Below, in pieces: positions 7,873-15,530 of a stretch of DNA of 64,000 bases (position 1 is its first letter; every line of letters starts with the position of its first letter). A model generated the notes under the pieces. That model did no database searches. It was not told where the DNA came from and was given only the letters and a program-made list of their open reading frames with translations. Source of the stretch: Rhizobium sp. BK316 (lineage in GTDB: Bacteria > Pseudomonadota > Alphaproteobacteria > Rhizobiales > Rhizobiaceae); contig NZ_JACHZR010000003.1 of NCBI RefSeq assembly GCF_014193695.1, positions 248,001 to 312,000 of the forward strand. Direction: 5' to 3'. The position numbers were made by a program, and so were the translations under genes.

Positions 7873-7986
7873 TTGCTAACGTCCACCGACTATTGGCAAT
7901 TTGATAGCGTAACTCTCGGCAAATCACACTATGCAACCGGGAGATATCCCCTGTGTTTAATGGCCTGCCCCGCCTCAGACTTCAAC

Positions 7987-8023
7987 GGGGGCACATATCT
8001 CAGAGGCTATCCACGTGACAGCG
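7987..8023. repeat. 37-bp direct repeat, copy 1
   Basis: GGGG-(G)-CACATATCTCAGAGGCTATC and following CACGTGACAGCG match 8713-8749 at 33 of 37 positions in the same orientation. This copy lies after the stop of the HEPN gene and about 115 bp before the start of the DUF6161-like gene. Confidence 0.75.
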
Positions 8024-8065
8024 TCAGCACCGGCGATAACCTTGAAATGAACGCTCTGTGGTTTG

Positions 8066-8632
8066 TCACTGGTGGTGAGCATTCCAAGGAAGTTGAAAGT
8101 CGGCCACGTAACCCTGATGGTTCGGCCGCTGGTAACGTTGCGCCATGTTCCGCATGACGCGCTCAAGCGCCGCTTCTGCCCGCAATACACATGCCGGCGT
8201 GAATACTTGATGCTCGTCGGGCTGGAGCCTCGGTGGCTCGTTCTGAATGTGGACCCTATTGCGGACCTGCCTTAGGAAGTCGAGCTCGTCGTAAAAAGCG
8301 GCGTCAACCCCGAGAAGGTCGTCTTTCCGAACGCTCACGATTAAAAGCTCCATCTTGTCGATCTTCTTCGCCCGGATGCGGTTCAACGCTGTCTGAAGCA
8401 GACCCGGCACACCTTCGCGAGTGAATGAACGCGCTCTGAAATGGAGGTCGTGAAGTAGGGCCTCGATAATCGAAATCGCAATGACGCAGATAGGCTTGCA
8501 CAACGCACGCCTATGGGCTCCGTTTTGGGTAGCATCGCGGGCGGCGTATAGTGCCGCAAGTGCAGCGAGGTTGTGGTTGATGTTATCTCCCAGCTTGAAA
8601 TTCCCCATGAAGCTGCTGTCAATGACAACCAA
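8066..8632 (-). CDS. HEPN-motif protein, putative RNase-type effector
   Basis: A 188-aa all-helical protein. A helix with a conserved-type acidic residue (IAISIIEALLHDL, residues 51-63) precedes FLRQVRNRVHIQNE (119-132). This gives the R-x(4-6)-H arrangement (R121/R124 with H128) that defines HEPN domains, many of which are RNases in toxin-antitoxin and antiphage systems. The tail RYQRPNHQGYVADFQLPW is also of a kind I have seen in such proteins. The start is TTG 8632 or ATG 8608. The gene is bracketed by the two 37-bp direct repeats, as if it were a separate cassette in the island. No adjacent MNT or other antitoxin-like partner is visible. Confidence 0.7.
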   Translation of the reverse strand: MVVIDSSFMGNFKLGDNINHNLAALAALYAARDATQNGAHRRALCKPICVIAISIIEALLHDLHFRARSFTREGVPGLLQTALNRIRAKKIDKMELLIVSVRKDDLLGVDAAFYDELDFLRQVRNRVHIQNEPPRLQPDEHQVFTPACVLRAEAALERVMRNMAQRYQRPNHQGYVADFQLPWNAHHQ

Positions 8633-8712
8633 ATGAGCGCCCTCGTTTAAAGCGCCACCATCTTAGCGTGCAGCTACTGATTCGCGAAGGCGTTGGCCTC
8701 AGAGGTTAACAA

Positions 8713-8749
8713 GGGGTCACGTATCTCAGAAGCTATCCACGTGGCAGCG
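8713..8749. repeat. 37-bp direct repeat, copy 2
   Basis: GGGGTCACGTATCTCAGAAG with CTATCCACGTGGCAGCG matches 7987-8023 with four substitutions. It lies about 80 bp upstream of the HEPN gene start, so the two copies enclose that gene with a period of 726 bp. Confidence 0.75.
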
Positions 8750-8826
8750 GCGGCGAGGTTCCCTCCGTGCCCCTGCCATGGGACCCAATGCAGACATGCT
8801 GCCACCCCCACGGCACGCCTTATACC

Positions 8827-9552
8827 TCACGCATGTACGCTCGCCAGCAGTCCTTCAATCCGCAGTAAACCCGAAAGCGTGGTTAGCTCTCCAGTTGGTG
8901 CGGGGACCACCACTGTCTCCATTGATCCACTGACTAACTGTACCAATCCTGTTCGCAGGAGGGCGTGAGCGCAGGACGTGGAGGCCGCTGGCTGTAATCC
9001 GTACTGCTGCTCCAATATTCGAGTGCAGGCCAACCAAAACGCTACAGGAGGGTTTTTCGATGAGTCTTCTATCGGCGTCTCGCCCATTTGTACCCGCTGC
9101 ATCACGCCGAGCACAATGACCTCCTCGCGCCGCAGGCCCGCAAGCACATCCGCCCAGCGCAAGAAGTCATCAGCGTAGAGTCCCGGGCCTTCGGCACTTC
9201 CCACGATCACCCTGGCGAGTAGCCGCAGGTTGAGCCTTGCCGCTCCCTCTTCGGCGGCTCGCATGTAGCGGTAGGTTATTGCAGCAGCTTCGTCAGCGTC
9301 TTGGAACTCAATTGGAGCGTGACCTTGCCTGATTTCATGGAGCAGAACATCGCGTGCAGTGCTGGCGCGTTTCTGCATTAGGGCACGCAGGGACCAAGTA
9401 CCAATGGCGGGCACGGTAGAGGCAAGAGGATTGTCGATGGACGCCATGTAATCGGCAGCGAGTGCGCTAAAAAGCTCTAACATTCTGATGGTCTGCGCTG
9501 CATGAAACTCAATCCTGCCATCGTATGTGTCCAACCCTTGTGCAATAGCCAT
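8827..9552 (-). CDS. Unrecognised island protein, 241 aa
   Basis: First gene of the leftward island set, starting 73 bp from the tRNA-Arg 3' end. The protein looks soluble and mostly helical, with no signal peptide or membrane segment. Helices such as [19 protein letters not shown] and [20 protein letters not shown] are followed by [16 protein letters not shown] and a C-terminal part with more beta character ([19 protein letters not shown]). No nuclease, NTPase or transferase motif is visible. Codon use is less GC-biased than in core genes, in line with acquisition. The start at ATG 9552 has only a weak ribosome binding site. Confidence 0.7.
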   Translation of the reverse strand: MAIAQGLDTYDGRIEFHAAQTIRMLELFSALAADYMASIDNPLASTVPAIGTWSLRALMQKRASTARDVLLHEIRQGHAPIEFQDADEAAAITYRYMRAAEEGAARLNLRLLARVIVGSAEGPGLYADDFLRWADVLAGLRREEVIVLGVMQRVQMGETPIEDSSKNPPVAFWLACTRILEQQYGLQPAASTSCAHALLRTGLVQLVSGSMETVVVPAPTGELTTLSGLLRIEGLLASVHA

Positions 9553-9624
9553 GTGAAGTAGCGAGCTGTTGCAAAGGTCTTGGAAGCTTAGCTGTTTTGA
9601 GGTTTCAATGCATTAGGAATGCGG

Positions 9625-9701
9625 TGGCGCACCCGACAGGATTCGAACCTGTGACCTTTGGAATCGGAATCCAACACTCTATCCAGCTGAGCTACGGGTG
9701 C
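9625..9701 (-). tRNA. tRNA-Arg (anticodon CCG)
   Basis: The reverse strand folds into a standard cloverleaf. Acceptor arms are GCACCCG and CGGGTGC, the D arm contains AGCTCAGCTGGATAGAG, and the anticodon stem TTGGA/TCCAA encloses the loop TTCCGAT with anticodon CCG (reads CGG). The T arm is ACAGG-TTCGAAT-CCTGT. The encoded CCA is at 9627-9625. The gene is intact and its 3' end is the integration target of the island at 6589-9638. Confidence 0.95.
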
Positions 9702-9836
9702 ATGCCTGACGATGTGACTCGTCGTCCGATGTCGTGGTTCTTAGCCTAGCTTTGGCTCTGCTTCAATCGCGAAGTTCACGGAATTTCTGTGGCTTGGCTT
9801 TTAACGTGATTTCGGCCACACGCTGTTGCCAAAATG

Positions 9837-10296
9837 AAAACTCCGCCGGTCCTTTTCGGGCGGCGGAGTTTCTTTGCCGGATGCTGCCGGATGTCACACC
9901 TGCATCGCACCAGGGCCGGGGATGGCCTTGGGGGCACCTTGCCGAGGATGATCATGCCGAGGACTTCGTCCTCGGTGACATCCTCGGTGTGGGCGTGGCC
10001 GACGACCTGGCCGTTTTTCATGACGGAGACACGGTCGGCGAGATCGAAGACGTTGTGGATGTCGTGGCTGATCAGGAAGATGCCGATGCCTTCCTTTTTC
10101 AGCTGCTTGATGAGCTCGCCGACCTGCGCCGTTTCCTGCGGGCCAAGGGCTGCCGTCGGCTCGTCCATGATCAGGATGCGGGCGTTGAACAGGATGGCGC
10201 GGGCAATGGCGACGGACTGGCGCTGGCCGCCGGAGAGGGCCTTCACCGGTTCCTTGAAGCGCTTGAAGTTGGGGTTCAGGCGCCCCATCACTTCGC
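9837..10296. repeat. Segmental duplication of the 3' half of xylG and its terminator, truncated copy
   Basis: About 460 bp match 11834-12302 nearly base for base, from the terminator hairpin through codons for [20 protein letters not shown], with a few substitutions and a length difference just after the stop codon. The copies lie in direct orientation and enclose the tetR-VOC-SnoaL cassette. Confidence 0.85.
9894..10296 (-). pseudogene. 5'-truncated copy of xylG ATPase gene
   Basis: The frame encodes the C-terminal half of the ATPase at 11899-12681: [14 protein letters not shown] signature, Walker [14 protein letters not shown] and the H-loop region [16 protein letters not shown] are all present. 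The first 125 or so residues, including Walker A, are missing. Near the end a one-base deletion (GTGCCCCCAAGGCC versus GTGCCGCCGAAAGCC in the intact gene) shifts the frame. It cannot make a working ATPase. Its 5' edge runs directly into the 3' end of the tetR gene, whose last two codons and stop lie within the duplicated DNA. Confidence 0.88.
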
Positions 10297-10893
10297 CCCC
10301 GACGGTGCAACGGCCCGCAACGCGGTCCTGACGATCGCATCGCCGAACTCCGGCGAGACCGGGCGATGGCCGACCAGCAGCCGGAAGAAGACCGGTCCGT
10401 AGATCATGTCGAGCAGCGCCTCCATATCAAGCGGCGGAACGATCTCTCCCCGAGCCAGAGCCTCCTCCAGGATGACGCGACCCGCGTTGCGGCTCGACAG
10501 GATCACCTGATTGCGGAAGGCCTTGGTGAATTCGCTTTCCGGATCGGCGGCTGCGAGTGCCATGGTGATCTGCCGCCCGCGCGTGCTCGCAAAGGCAGTC
10601 ACCAGTCCGCTCATCTGCGCGCAGAGAGCCGCCTGCGCCGAGCCCGCTGCGACCTCCGCTTCCGGTAGCCGGTTGACCAGAAGAGCGGCCATCGCCAATT
10701 CCTGGGCGTTGGCCCAGGAGCGGTAGATCGTCGGCTTGCCGACACCGGACCGCGCCGCCACGGCTTCGATCGTCATGCGGCCAAAACCTTCGGCCATCAG
10801 GATTTCATGGGCGGCCTCCAAGGCACGCCTCTGCGCGGCAGCGCTTGGCGGACGCCCTCGTTTCTTCGGTGTTGCGTTATTCTCTTGACTCAT
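10288..10893 (-). CDS. TetR-family transcriptional repressor
   Basis: A 201-aa regulator. The N-terminal helix-turn-helix is clear: [20 protein letters not shown] and [20 protein letters not shown], preceded by a basic arm KKRGRPP. The ligand-binding part follows. The start at ATG 10893 ([11 protein letters not shown]) is preferred over the longer frame to 10932, because the extra codons would cover the palindromic operator/promoter. It is divergent from the VOC-SnoaL pair with 51 bp between starts, the usual layout for a local repressor of that pair and itself. Its last codons (AK-stop) come from the duplicated xylG DNA, so the original C-terminus may have been different. Confidence 0.88.
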   Translation of the reverse strand: MSQENNATPKKRGRPPSAAAQRRALEAAHEILMAEGFGRMTIEAVAARSGVGKPTIYRSWANAQELAMAALLVNRLPEAEVAAGSAQAALCAQMSGLVTAFASTRGRQITMALAAADPESEFTKAFRNQVILSSRNAGRVILEEALARGEIVPPLDMEALLDMIYGPVFFRLLVGHRPVSPEFGDAIVRTALRAVAPSGAK

Positions 10894-10897
10894 ATCT

Positions 10898-10914
10898 TTA
10901 CGATACGTAACGTT
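10898..10914. promoter_or_regulatory. Probable TetR operator between divergent genes
   Basis: TTACG-ATA-CGTAA (10898-10910) is a perfect inverted repeat that overlaps a second palindrome, TAACGTTA (10907-10914 region). It lies in the 51-bp gap between tetR and the VOC gene, where repressor binding would block both promoters. Confidence 0.6.
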
Positions 10915-10944
10915 AATATAAGAACCAGTCAAGGAGGATCATCC

Positions 10945-11394
10945 ATGCCGAGTTTTGCCCGAAAAGTGAGTGCCTACTTCATCGTCAAGGATGCGGCACG
11001 GGCCATCGACTTCTACAAGGAGGCTTTCGGTGCCACGGAAGTCTTCCGCATGACCGATCCTTCGGACGGGCGGATCGGCCATGCCGAACTGCGTTTCGGG
11101 GAGACGCTGATGATGTTGGCTGACGAGTATCCGGACTTCGGCGCCCTGTCTCCCGATACTGTCGGAGGCTCTCCGGTGACCTTCCACATGGACACGGTGT
11201 CGACCGACGCAGCACTGGCGCAGGCGCTGTCGGCCGGGGCGACGATGTTGCGCCCGGCGACCGACCAGAGTTTTGGCGAGCGGGTGGCGCAGGTGCTTGA
11301 TCCCTTCGGTCATCGCTGGATGCTGTCGCAAACCATCGAGCAGGTCACGCCTGAGGAGATGCAGCGCCGCTGGAGCGAGGACATGTCGGCGTGA
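10945..11394 (+). CDS. VOC/glyoxalase superfamily protein, PhnB-like
   Basis: A 149-aa cytoplasmic protein of the vicinal-oxygen-chelate fold. The N-terminal beta-alpha unit YFIVKDAARAIDFYKEAFGA and the late motif VLDPFGHRWMLSQ are typical of PhnB-like members. Such proteins bind a metal and small electrophilic substrates or drugs; the substrate here is not evident. ATG 10945 has an excellent AAGGAGGA site. It overlaps the following SnoaL-like gene by 4 bases, so the two form an operon under the divergent TetR regulator. The set resembles a detoxification cassette. Confidence 0.88.
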   Translation: MPSFARKVSAYFIVKDAARAIDFYKEAFGATEVFRMTDPSDGRIGHAELRFGETLMMLADEYPDFGALSPDTVGGSPVTFHMDTVSTDAALAQALSAGATMLRPATDQSFGERVAQVLDPFGHRWMLSQTIEQVTPEEMQRRWSEDMSA

Positions 11395-11774
11395 GTGCCG
11401 CAGCCCTTGAAGCGCTCGAGGAGGCTGAGCGCGCCTTCAACGCGGCGATGGTTTCCAACGATCCCACCCAGATCGCCGCCTGCATCACTGACGATTGGGT
11501 GCTGGTGACGCCCGAGCGAGGCCCAATCCCTGCACAGGCTATTCTTTCGGCGATCGGATCCGGTGCCCTGAGCCATGACACGATGACCAAGACGACGCAT
11601 CACGTCCATCTGCTCGGCAATGTCGCCACGGTTACCGGTCGCGGGCAGAACACGGGGATGTTCCGTGGCGAACCGATATCAGCCGACGAATGGATCACCG
11701 ACGTCTATCACCGGGAGGGCAACAGGTGGCGGTGCGTCCTCACCCACCTCTCCCCTGCCAGGAGCGGTGCCTAG
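11391..11774 (+). CDS. SnoaL/DUF4440-like NTF2-fold protein
   Basis: A 127-aa protein beginning at GTG 11391, which overlaps the TGA of the VOC gene (GTGA). The opening helix EALEEAERAFNAAMVSNDPT, the IAACITDDWVLVTPERGP strand, and the end ITDVYHREGNRWRCVLTHLS match the NTF2-like/DUF4440 pattern of small ligand-binding or isomerase-type proteins. The conserved closing W-x-x-x-x-x-H-x-S is present. Translation is probably coupled to the VOC gene. Its role is likely tied to the same substrate as the VOC protein. Confidence 0.85.
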   Translation: MSAAALEALEEAERAFNAAMVSNDPTQIAACITDDWVLVTPERGPIPAQAILSAIGSGALSHDTMTKTTHHVHLLGNVATVTGRGQNTGMFRGEPISADEWITDVYHREGNRWRCVLTHLSPARSGA

Positions 11775-11833
11775 CGCCCCTTGCGGCGGATGCCGCCACG
11801 CCCGCAGCCGCTTCTGAGAGCCACGTAATCCAT

Positions 11834-11864
11834 AAAAACTCCGCCGGCCTTGCGGGCGGCGGAG
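11834..11864 (-). terminator. Terminator of the xylFHG operon
   Basis: On the reverse strand CTCCGCC (11864-11858) pairs with GGCGGAG (11845-11839), with additional GC pairs inside, followed by TTTTT (11838-11834). A duplicate of it lies at 9837-9868. Confidence 0.8.
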
Positions 11865-12302
11865 TGTGTTTGTCGCGGGGCTGGTCGCCTTGCGGCGATC
11901 AGACCTGCATGGCGCCGGGGCCGGGGATGGCTTTCGGCGGCACCTTGCCGAGGATAATCATGCCGAGGACTTCGTCCTTGGTGACATCCTCGGTGCGGGC
12001 GTGGCCGACGACCTGGCCGTTTTTCATGACCGAGACACGGTCGGCGAGATCGAAGACGTCGTGGATGTCGTGGCTGATCAGGAAGATGCCGATGCCTTCC
12101 TTTTTCAGCTGCTTGATCAGCTCGCCCACCTGCGCCGTTTCCTGGGGGCCAAGGGCTGCCGTCGGCTCGTCCATGATCAGGATGCGGGCGTTGAACAGGA
12201 TGGCGCGGGCAATCGCGACCGACTGGCGCTGGCCGCCGGACAGCGCCTTCACCGGCTCCTTGAAGCGCTTGAAGTTGGGGTTCAGGCGGCCCATCACTTC
12301 GC
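11834..12302. repeat. Segmental duplication, copy within intact xylG
   Basis: Direct-repeat partner of 9837-10296. The edges are AAAACTCCGCC on the left and CATCACTTCGC on the right; beyond these the two sequences diverge completely. Confidence 0.85.
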
Positions 12303-12681
12303 GGGCGGAGGCTTCCATCGCGACATCGTCGAGCGTGCCCCAGCGGGTTTTCAGCTCGCGGCCGAGATAGAGGTTGGCGGCGGCGTCGACATTGTCGGCG
12401 ACGGCGAGCGTCTGGTAGATCGTCTCGATGCCGAACTTCTTGGCATCGCGCGGATTGCGGATGTCGGCCGGTTCGCCATTGATCAGGATCTCGCCCGCGT
12501 CGCGCTTGTAGGCACCGGAGAGGATCTTGATCAGCGTCGACTTGCCGGCGCCGTTATGGCCGAGAAGGGCCACGACTTCGCCGGGATAGAGATCGACCGA
12601 GGCATTGTCGACCGCGTGGATACCGCCGAAGGCGATCGAGATATTCTTCAGTTCGACAAGGGGAGTGCGTTGTTCAGCCAT
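11899..12681 (-). CDS. xylG: Sugar (D-xylose) ABC transporter ATP-binding protein, single-domain type
   Basis: A 260-aa ATPase that powers uptake through XylH. It has Walker [10 protein letters not shown] near residues 42-50, the signature [14 protein letters not shown] near 144-157, Walker [13 protein letters not shown] near 164-175 and the switch histidine in [10 protein letters not shown]. Classical XylG/AraG/GguA proteins have two fused ATPase domains (about 500 aa); this one has a single domain, like FrcA-type ATPases of rhizobia, and would act as a homodimer. It is last in the xylF-xylH-xylG operon, 14 bp after xylH, and ends at a terminator. Its 3' half exists again as a truncated copy upstream of position 10296. 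Confidence 0.88.
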   Translation of the reverse strand: MAEQRTPLVELKNISIAFGGIHAVDNASVDLYPGEVVALLGHNGAGKSTLIKILSGAYKRDAGEILINGEPADIRNPRDAKKFGIETIYQTLAVADNVDAAANLYLGRELKTRWGTLDDVAMEASAREVMGRLNPNFKRFKEPVKALSGGQRQSVAIARAILFNARILIMDEPTAALGPQETAQVGELIKQLKKEGIGIFLISHDIHDVFDLADRVSVMKNGQVVGHARTEDVTKDEVLGMIILGKVPPKAIPGPGAMQV

Positions 12682-12695
12682 GGTTCGTACTCCTC

Positions 12696-14006
12696 TTACT
12701 TCGCACGGGAGCGATAGACAGTGTCGAGCCAGACGGCAATGACGAGCACCGCGCCGACGACGACGTTCTGGATGGGCGTATCGACATTGGCGAGGCCCAT
12801 GCCCGACTGCAGCGACTGCATGACGAGCGCGCCGAGCATGGCGCCGGCGATGGTGCCGGTGCCGCCTGCGAGCGACGTGCCGCCGATGACGGCTGCGGCG
12901 ATCGTATAGAGCTCGTAAGTCGTGCCCTGCGAGTTGGCGGCGGCGTTGAGGCGCGCGGTGGAGATCGCGGCGGCGACAGCTGCGAGGAAGCCCATCAGCG
13001 CGAAGATGCGCACCGTGACCCAGCGGGTCTTGATGCCGGCGAGTTCGGCCGCTTCCGGGTTGCCGCCGATCGCGAAGACGTAACGGCCGAAGCGCAGGCG
13101 GGTGGCGATGAAGGTCATGACGATGCCGACGAGGATGGCGATCAGCACGGGTACGGCGATGCCGTAGGGGATCATCAGGCCGGTTTCCGGCACGGTGATG
13201 TTGTTGGCCTCGGCATAGCGCTTGGCGATCGCCGGCGGCCAATAATAGATCGTCGACACCCAGATGGCGCCGAGCACCAGGGCACAGCCGAGAACGCCGA
13301 GGACATATTCGGCCCAGAGCGGACGGCGCGGGAAGTTGAAGCGCCGGCGCTGATGGCGCGAGCCGATGATCGAGACGACGATCAGCACGCAGGCGGCCGC
13401 GCCGATGATCCAGCTCCAGGTGGCGCCGATTGCGCCTTCGGCGCCGCCGCCCATGATGCGGAAGGTGGTGTCCAGCGGCGCCACCGTCTGGCCGCTCGTG
13501 ACATACCAGGCAAGGCCGCGCCAGGCGAGGAAGCCGCCGAGGGTGACGATGAAGGAGGGCACGCCCATGAAGGCGATGATGACACCCTGGAACATGCCGA
13601 TGGCCGAGCCGACGAGGAGGCCGGCGATCAGCGTGATCACCCAGGTGAAGGAATTGTCGAAGCCCAGATATTGCGGCAGGAACTTCGCCTGGACCACGCC
13701 CATGATCATGGCGACGAAGCCAAGGATCGAGCCGATCGACAGGTCGATGTTTCTGGTGACGATGACCAGCACCATGCCGGTCGCGAGAACCGCGATTTCG
13801 GTCGTCTGGACCGAGAGGTTCCAGAGGTTTCGCGGCGTGAGGAACAGGCCGCCGGTATAGAAATGAAAGCCGATCCAGATGACCAGCAGCGCGGCGATCA
13901 TGCCGAGAAGGCGGGTGTCTATTTCCGTTGCCCTGAGGAAGCGCGTGAAGGGGCCTTCAACTGCCGTGCGCGGGCCTGACGATGTCGATTGGGTGATGTC
14001 TGCCAT
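12696..14006 (-). CDS. xylH: D-xylose ABC transporter permease
   Basis: A 436-aa inner-membrane protein with roughly ten hydrophobic segments and the permease family features of the RbsC/XylH group: [20 protein letters not shown] near 110-130, [20 protein letters not shown] near 180-200 and, near the C-terminus, [21 protein letters not shown] large central loop rich in Arg ([17 protein letters not shown]) is a XylH trait. ATG 14006 (MADITQSTS) is chosen over the upstream frame because the family N-terminus begins here. It lies between xylF and xylG in a three-gene operon. Confidence 0.92.
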   Translation of the reverse strand: MADITQSTSSGPRTAVEGPFTRFLRATEIDTRLLGMIAALLVIWIGFHFYTGGLFLTPRNLWNLSVQTTEIAVLATGMVLVIVTRNIDLSIGSILGFVAMIMGVVQAKFLPQYLGFDNSFTWVITLIAGLLVGSAIGMFQGVIIAFMGVPSFIVTLGGFLAWRGLAWYVTSGQTVAPLDTTFRIMGGGAEGAIGATWSWIIGAAACVLIVVSIIGSRHQRRRFNFPRRPLWAEYVLGVLGCALVLGAIWVSTIYYWPPAIAKRYAEANNITVPETGLMIPYGIAVPVLIAILVGIVMTFIATRLRFGRYVFAIGGNPEAAELAGIKTRWVTVRIFALMGFLAAVAAAISTARLNAAANSQGTTYELYTIAAAVIGGTSLAGGTGTIAGAMLGALVMQSLQSGMGLANVDTPIQNVVVGAVLVIAVWLDTVYRSRAK

Positions 14007-14206
14007 GGGTTTGCCGTTTCCCCCATTTGTTTGGGCGCGGGCCGTTTCCGGATGGGATGCCGGCCGACGATCGCCCTGTTCTTGATGTGACCACCGGGAC
14101 GCTTCCGAAAATAGCCGATCACAACGGCACCATTCTGGCAGGGAATCAAAGCATCCGCGATGCGCGCGAGAACGGAGAAGCGCCACTCAGCGGGCTTCAT
14201 CCGCAT

Positions 14207-14240
14207 CCGGCGCCGCAGCGGAGGGCCGCTGCGGCGCCGG
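14207..14240 (-). promoter_or_regulatory. Long intercistronic stem-loop between xylF and xylH
   Basis: A perfect 15-bp inverted repeat (CCGGCGCCGCAGCGG, 14207-14221, with its complement at 14226-14240) and a 4-base loop lie 22 bases after the xylF stop, without a T-run. Such stems protect the abundant binding-protein mRNA and lower downstream expression. Confidence 0.7.
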
Positions 14241-14262
14241 TATTCAAATCAGCGAGCAAGGA

Positions 14263-15303
14263 TCAGTCGCAAGCCTTGACGGAGCCGGCCTTGACGCCCT
14301 GGCAGGCTTCAGCCTTGGAGATCCAGCCGGCGTCGATGACGACGTTCAGGTTGTCCTTGGTGATGGCGAGCGGGGTCAGGAAGATGGACTGCATCTTCAC
14401 CTTCTTCGGGCCGCCGTCGAAGGTCTGCACGCCTGCTACCTTGTCGAGCGCCGTGCCGCCGGCGAGATCGAGAGCGATTTCAGCGGCGCGCTTGCCGAGT
14501 TCGCGGCTGTCCTTCCAGACGGAAACCGTCTGCGTGCCCAAAGCGATGCGGTTGAGAGCAGCCTTGTCGGCGTCCTGACCGGAAACCGGAACGGAGCCGG
14601 CCATGCCCTGTGCATCGAGAGCGGCGACGGCGCCACCGGCGGTGCCGTCGTTGGAAGCAACGACAGCATCAACCTTGTTGTTGTTGGCAGTCAGGAACTG
14701 CTCCATGTTGCGCTGGGCGTTCTGCGGCAGCCAGCCGTCGGTATAGGCTTCGCCGACATTCTTGATCTTGCCTGCGTCGATGGCAGCCTTGACGACTTCC
14801 ATCTGGCCGGCGAACAGGAAGTCAGCGTTCGGGTCGGAAGACGAGCCCTTGATGAAGACGTAATTGCCTTCCGGCTTTGCCTTGAAGACTTCCTGCGCCT
14901 GCAGGCGGCCGACTTCCTTGTTGTCGAAGGTGATGTAGAAGGCAGCCGGGTTTTCGATCAGGCGGTCGTAACCGACGACCGGGATGCCTTCGCTGGCGGC
15001 CTTTTCGACTGCCGGGCCGATGGCGTCGGAGTCCTGGGCGAGAATGATGAGGGCGTTTGCGCCCTGCGAGATCAGCGATTCGACGTCGGTCAGCTGCTTT
15101 GCAGCCGAAGACTGCGCGTCAGCGGAAATGTACTTTGCGCCCTTGGCTTCCAGCGCCTTCTTGATGGCGGCTTCGTCGGTCTTCCAGCGCTCTTCCTGGA
15201 AGTTCGACCAGGAAACGCCAACGACGAGGTCGGCAGCCATGGCAGCCGTATGCACGGAAACGAGGATGGCCGCCCCGGCCATCAGCTTGTAAATCGACTT
15301 CAT
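14263..15303 (-). CDS. xylF: D-xylose ABC transporter periplasmic binding protein
   Basis: A 346-aa periplasmic protein with a Sec signal peptide ([20 protein letters not shown], cut near AMAA). The mature sequence starts [20 protein letters not shown] and shows the XylF pattern [19 protein letters not shown] ([18 protein letters not shown]), [18 protein letters not shown] and [20 protein letters not shown]. These are features of the XylF branch of type I sugar-binding proteins. It has a GGGAGGA site ahead of ATG 15303, is first in the operon, and faces the divergent ROK regulator with a clear operator between them. Confidence 0.94.
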   Translation of the reverse strand: MKSIYKLMAGAAILVSVHTAAMAADLVVGVSWSNFQEERWKTDEAAIKKALEAKGAKYISADAQSSAAKQLTDVESLISQGANALIILAQDSDAIGPAVEKAASEGIPVVGYDRLIENPAAFYITFDNKEVGRLQAQEVFKAKPEGNYVFIKGSSSDPNADFLFAGQMEVVKAAIDAGKIKNVGEAYTDGWLPQNAQRNMEQFLTANNNKVDAVVASNDGTAGGAVAALDAQGMAGSVPVSGQDADKAALNRIALGTQTVSVWKDSRELGKRAAEIALDLAGGTALDKVAGVQTFDGGPKKVKMQSIFLTPLAITKDNLNVVIDAGWISKAEACQGVKAGSVKACD

Positions 15304-15389
15304 ATTTGTCCTCCCGAGTGAATTGCAGCCGGCCCGGCCTCAGCCTCCTCCGGCCACCGCGAAAGCCTGTCCAGAAAGGTTCGGATTTT

Positions 15390-15408
15390 TTTCTCGACAG
15401 TCGAGAAA
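15390..15408. promoter_or_regulatory. Probable XylR (ROK) operator
   Basis: TTTCTCGACAGTCGAGAAA is a perfect 8-bp inverted repeat with a 3-base centre. It sits about 90 bp before xylF and 120 bp before the regulator gene. Further half-site-like words (ACTGTCAGAGATTTTTTCAA, ACTGTCAACA) follow to about 15440. Confidence 0.7.
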
Positions 15409-15530
15409 TTTACTGTCAGAGATTTTTTCAACTGTCAACACCGCACTACCGGCTTAATTTCCTTTGACGAAAGCGGCCGGAGATGCTGTGGCAATGAGGG
15501 GCGGAACGAACGGGGAAGAGGCGGCGATAA

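Larger units (their letters stand above)
6589..9638. mobile_element. Mini genomic island at tRNA-Arg, bounded by 18-bp direct repeats
   Basis: The last bases of the tRNA-Arg gene and its flank (9621-9638, GCGGTGGCGCACCCGACA) recur exactly at 6589-6606, with further partial matching beyond. Duplication of a tRNA 3' end is the standard mark of tyrosine-integrase insertion. Between the repeats are three leftward genes (6772-7872, 8066-8632, 8827-9552), all unknown or defence-like, with visibly lower GC and less biased codons than the surroundings. No integrase or excisionase is present, so the element is a cargo remnant or is moved in trans. Confidence 0.7.

Noticed and set aside
7975..8190. 71-codon frame overlapping the end of the HEPN gene
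   Set aside because: It has no own ribosome binding site at 8190 and only its last part reads like protein; the HEPN frame with its conserved-looking tail is preferred. The resemblance of its end to the frame over 8713-8749 comes from the DNA repeat.
9734..10402. 222-codon + strand frame over the truncated xylG copy
   Set aside because: Antisense of the pseudogene and of tetR; Asp/Glu/Val-rich composition typical of shadows.
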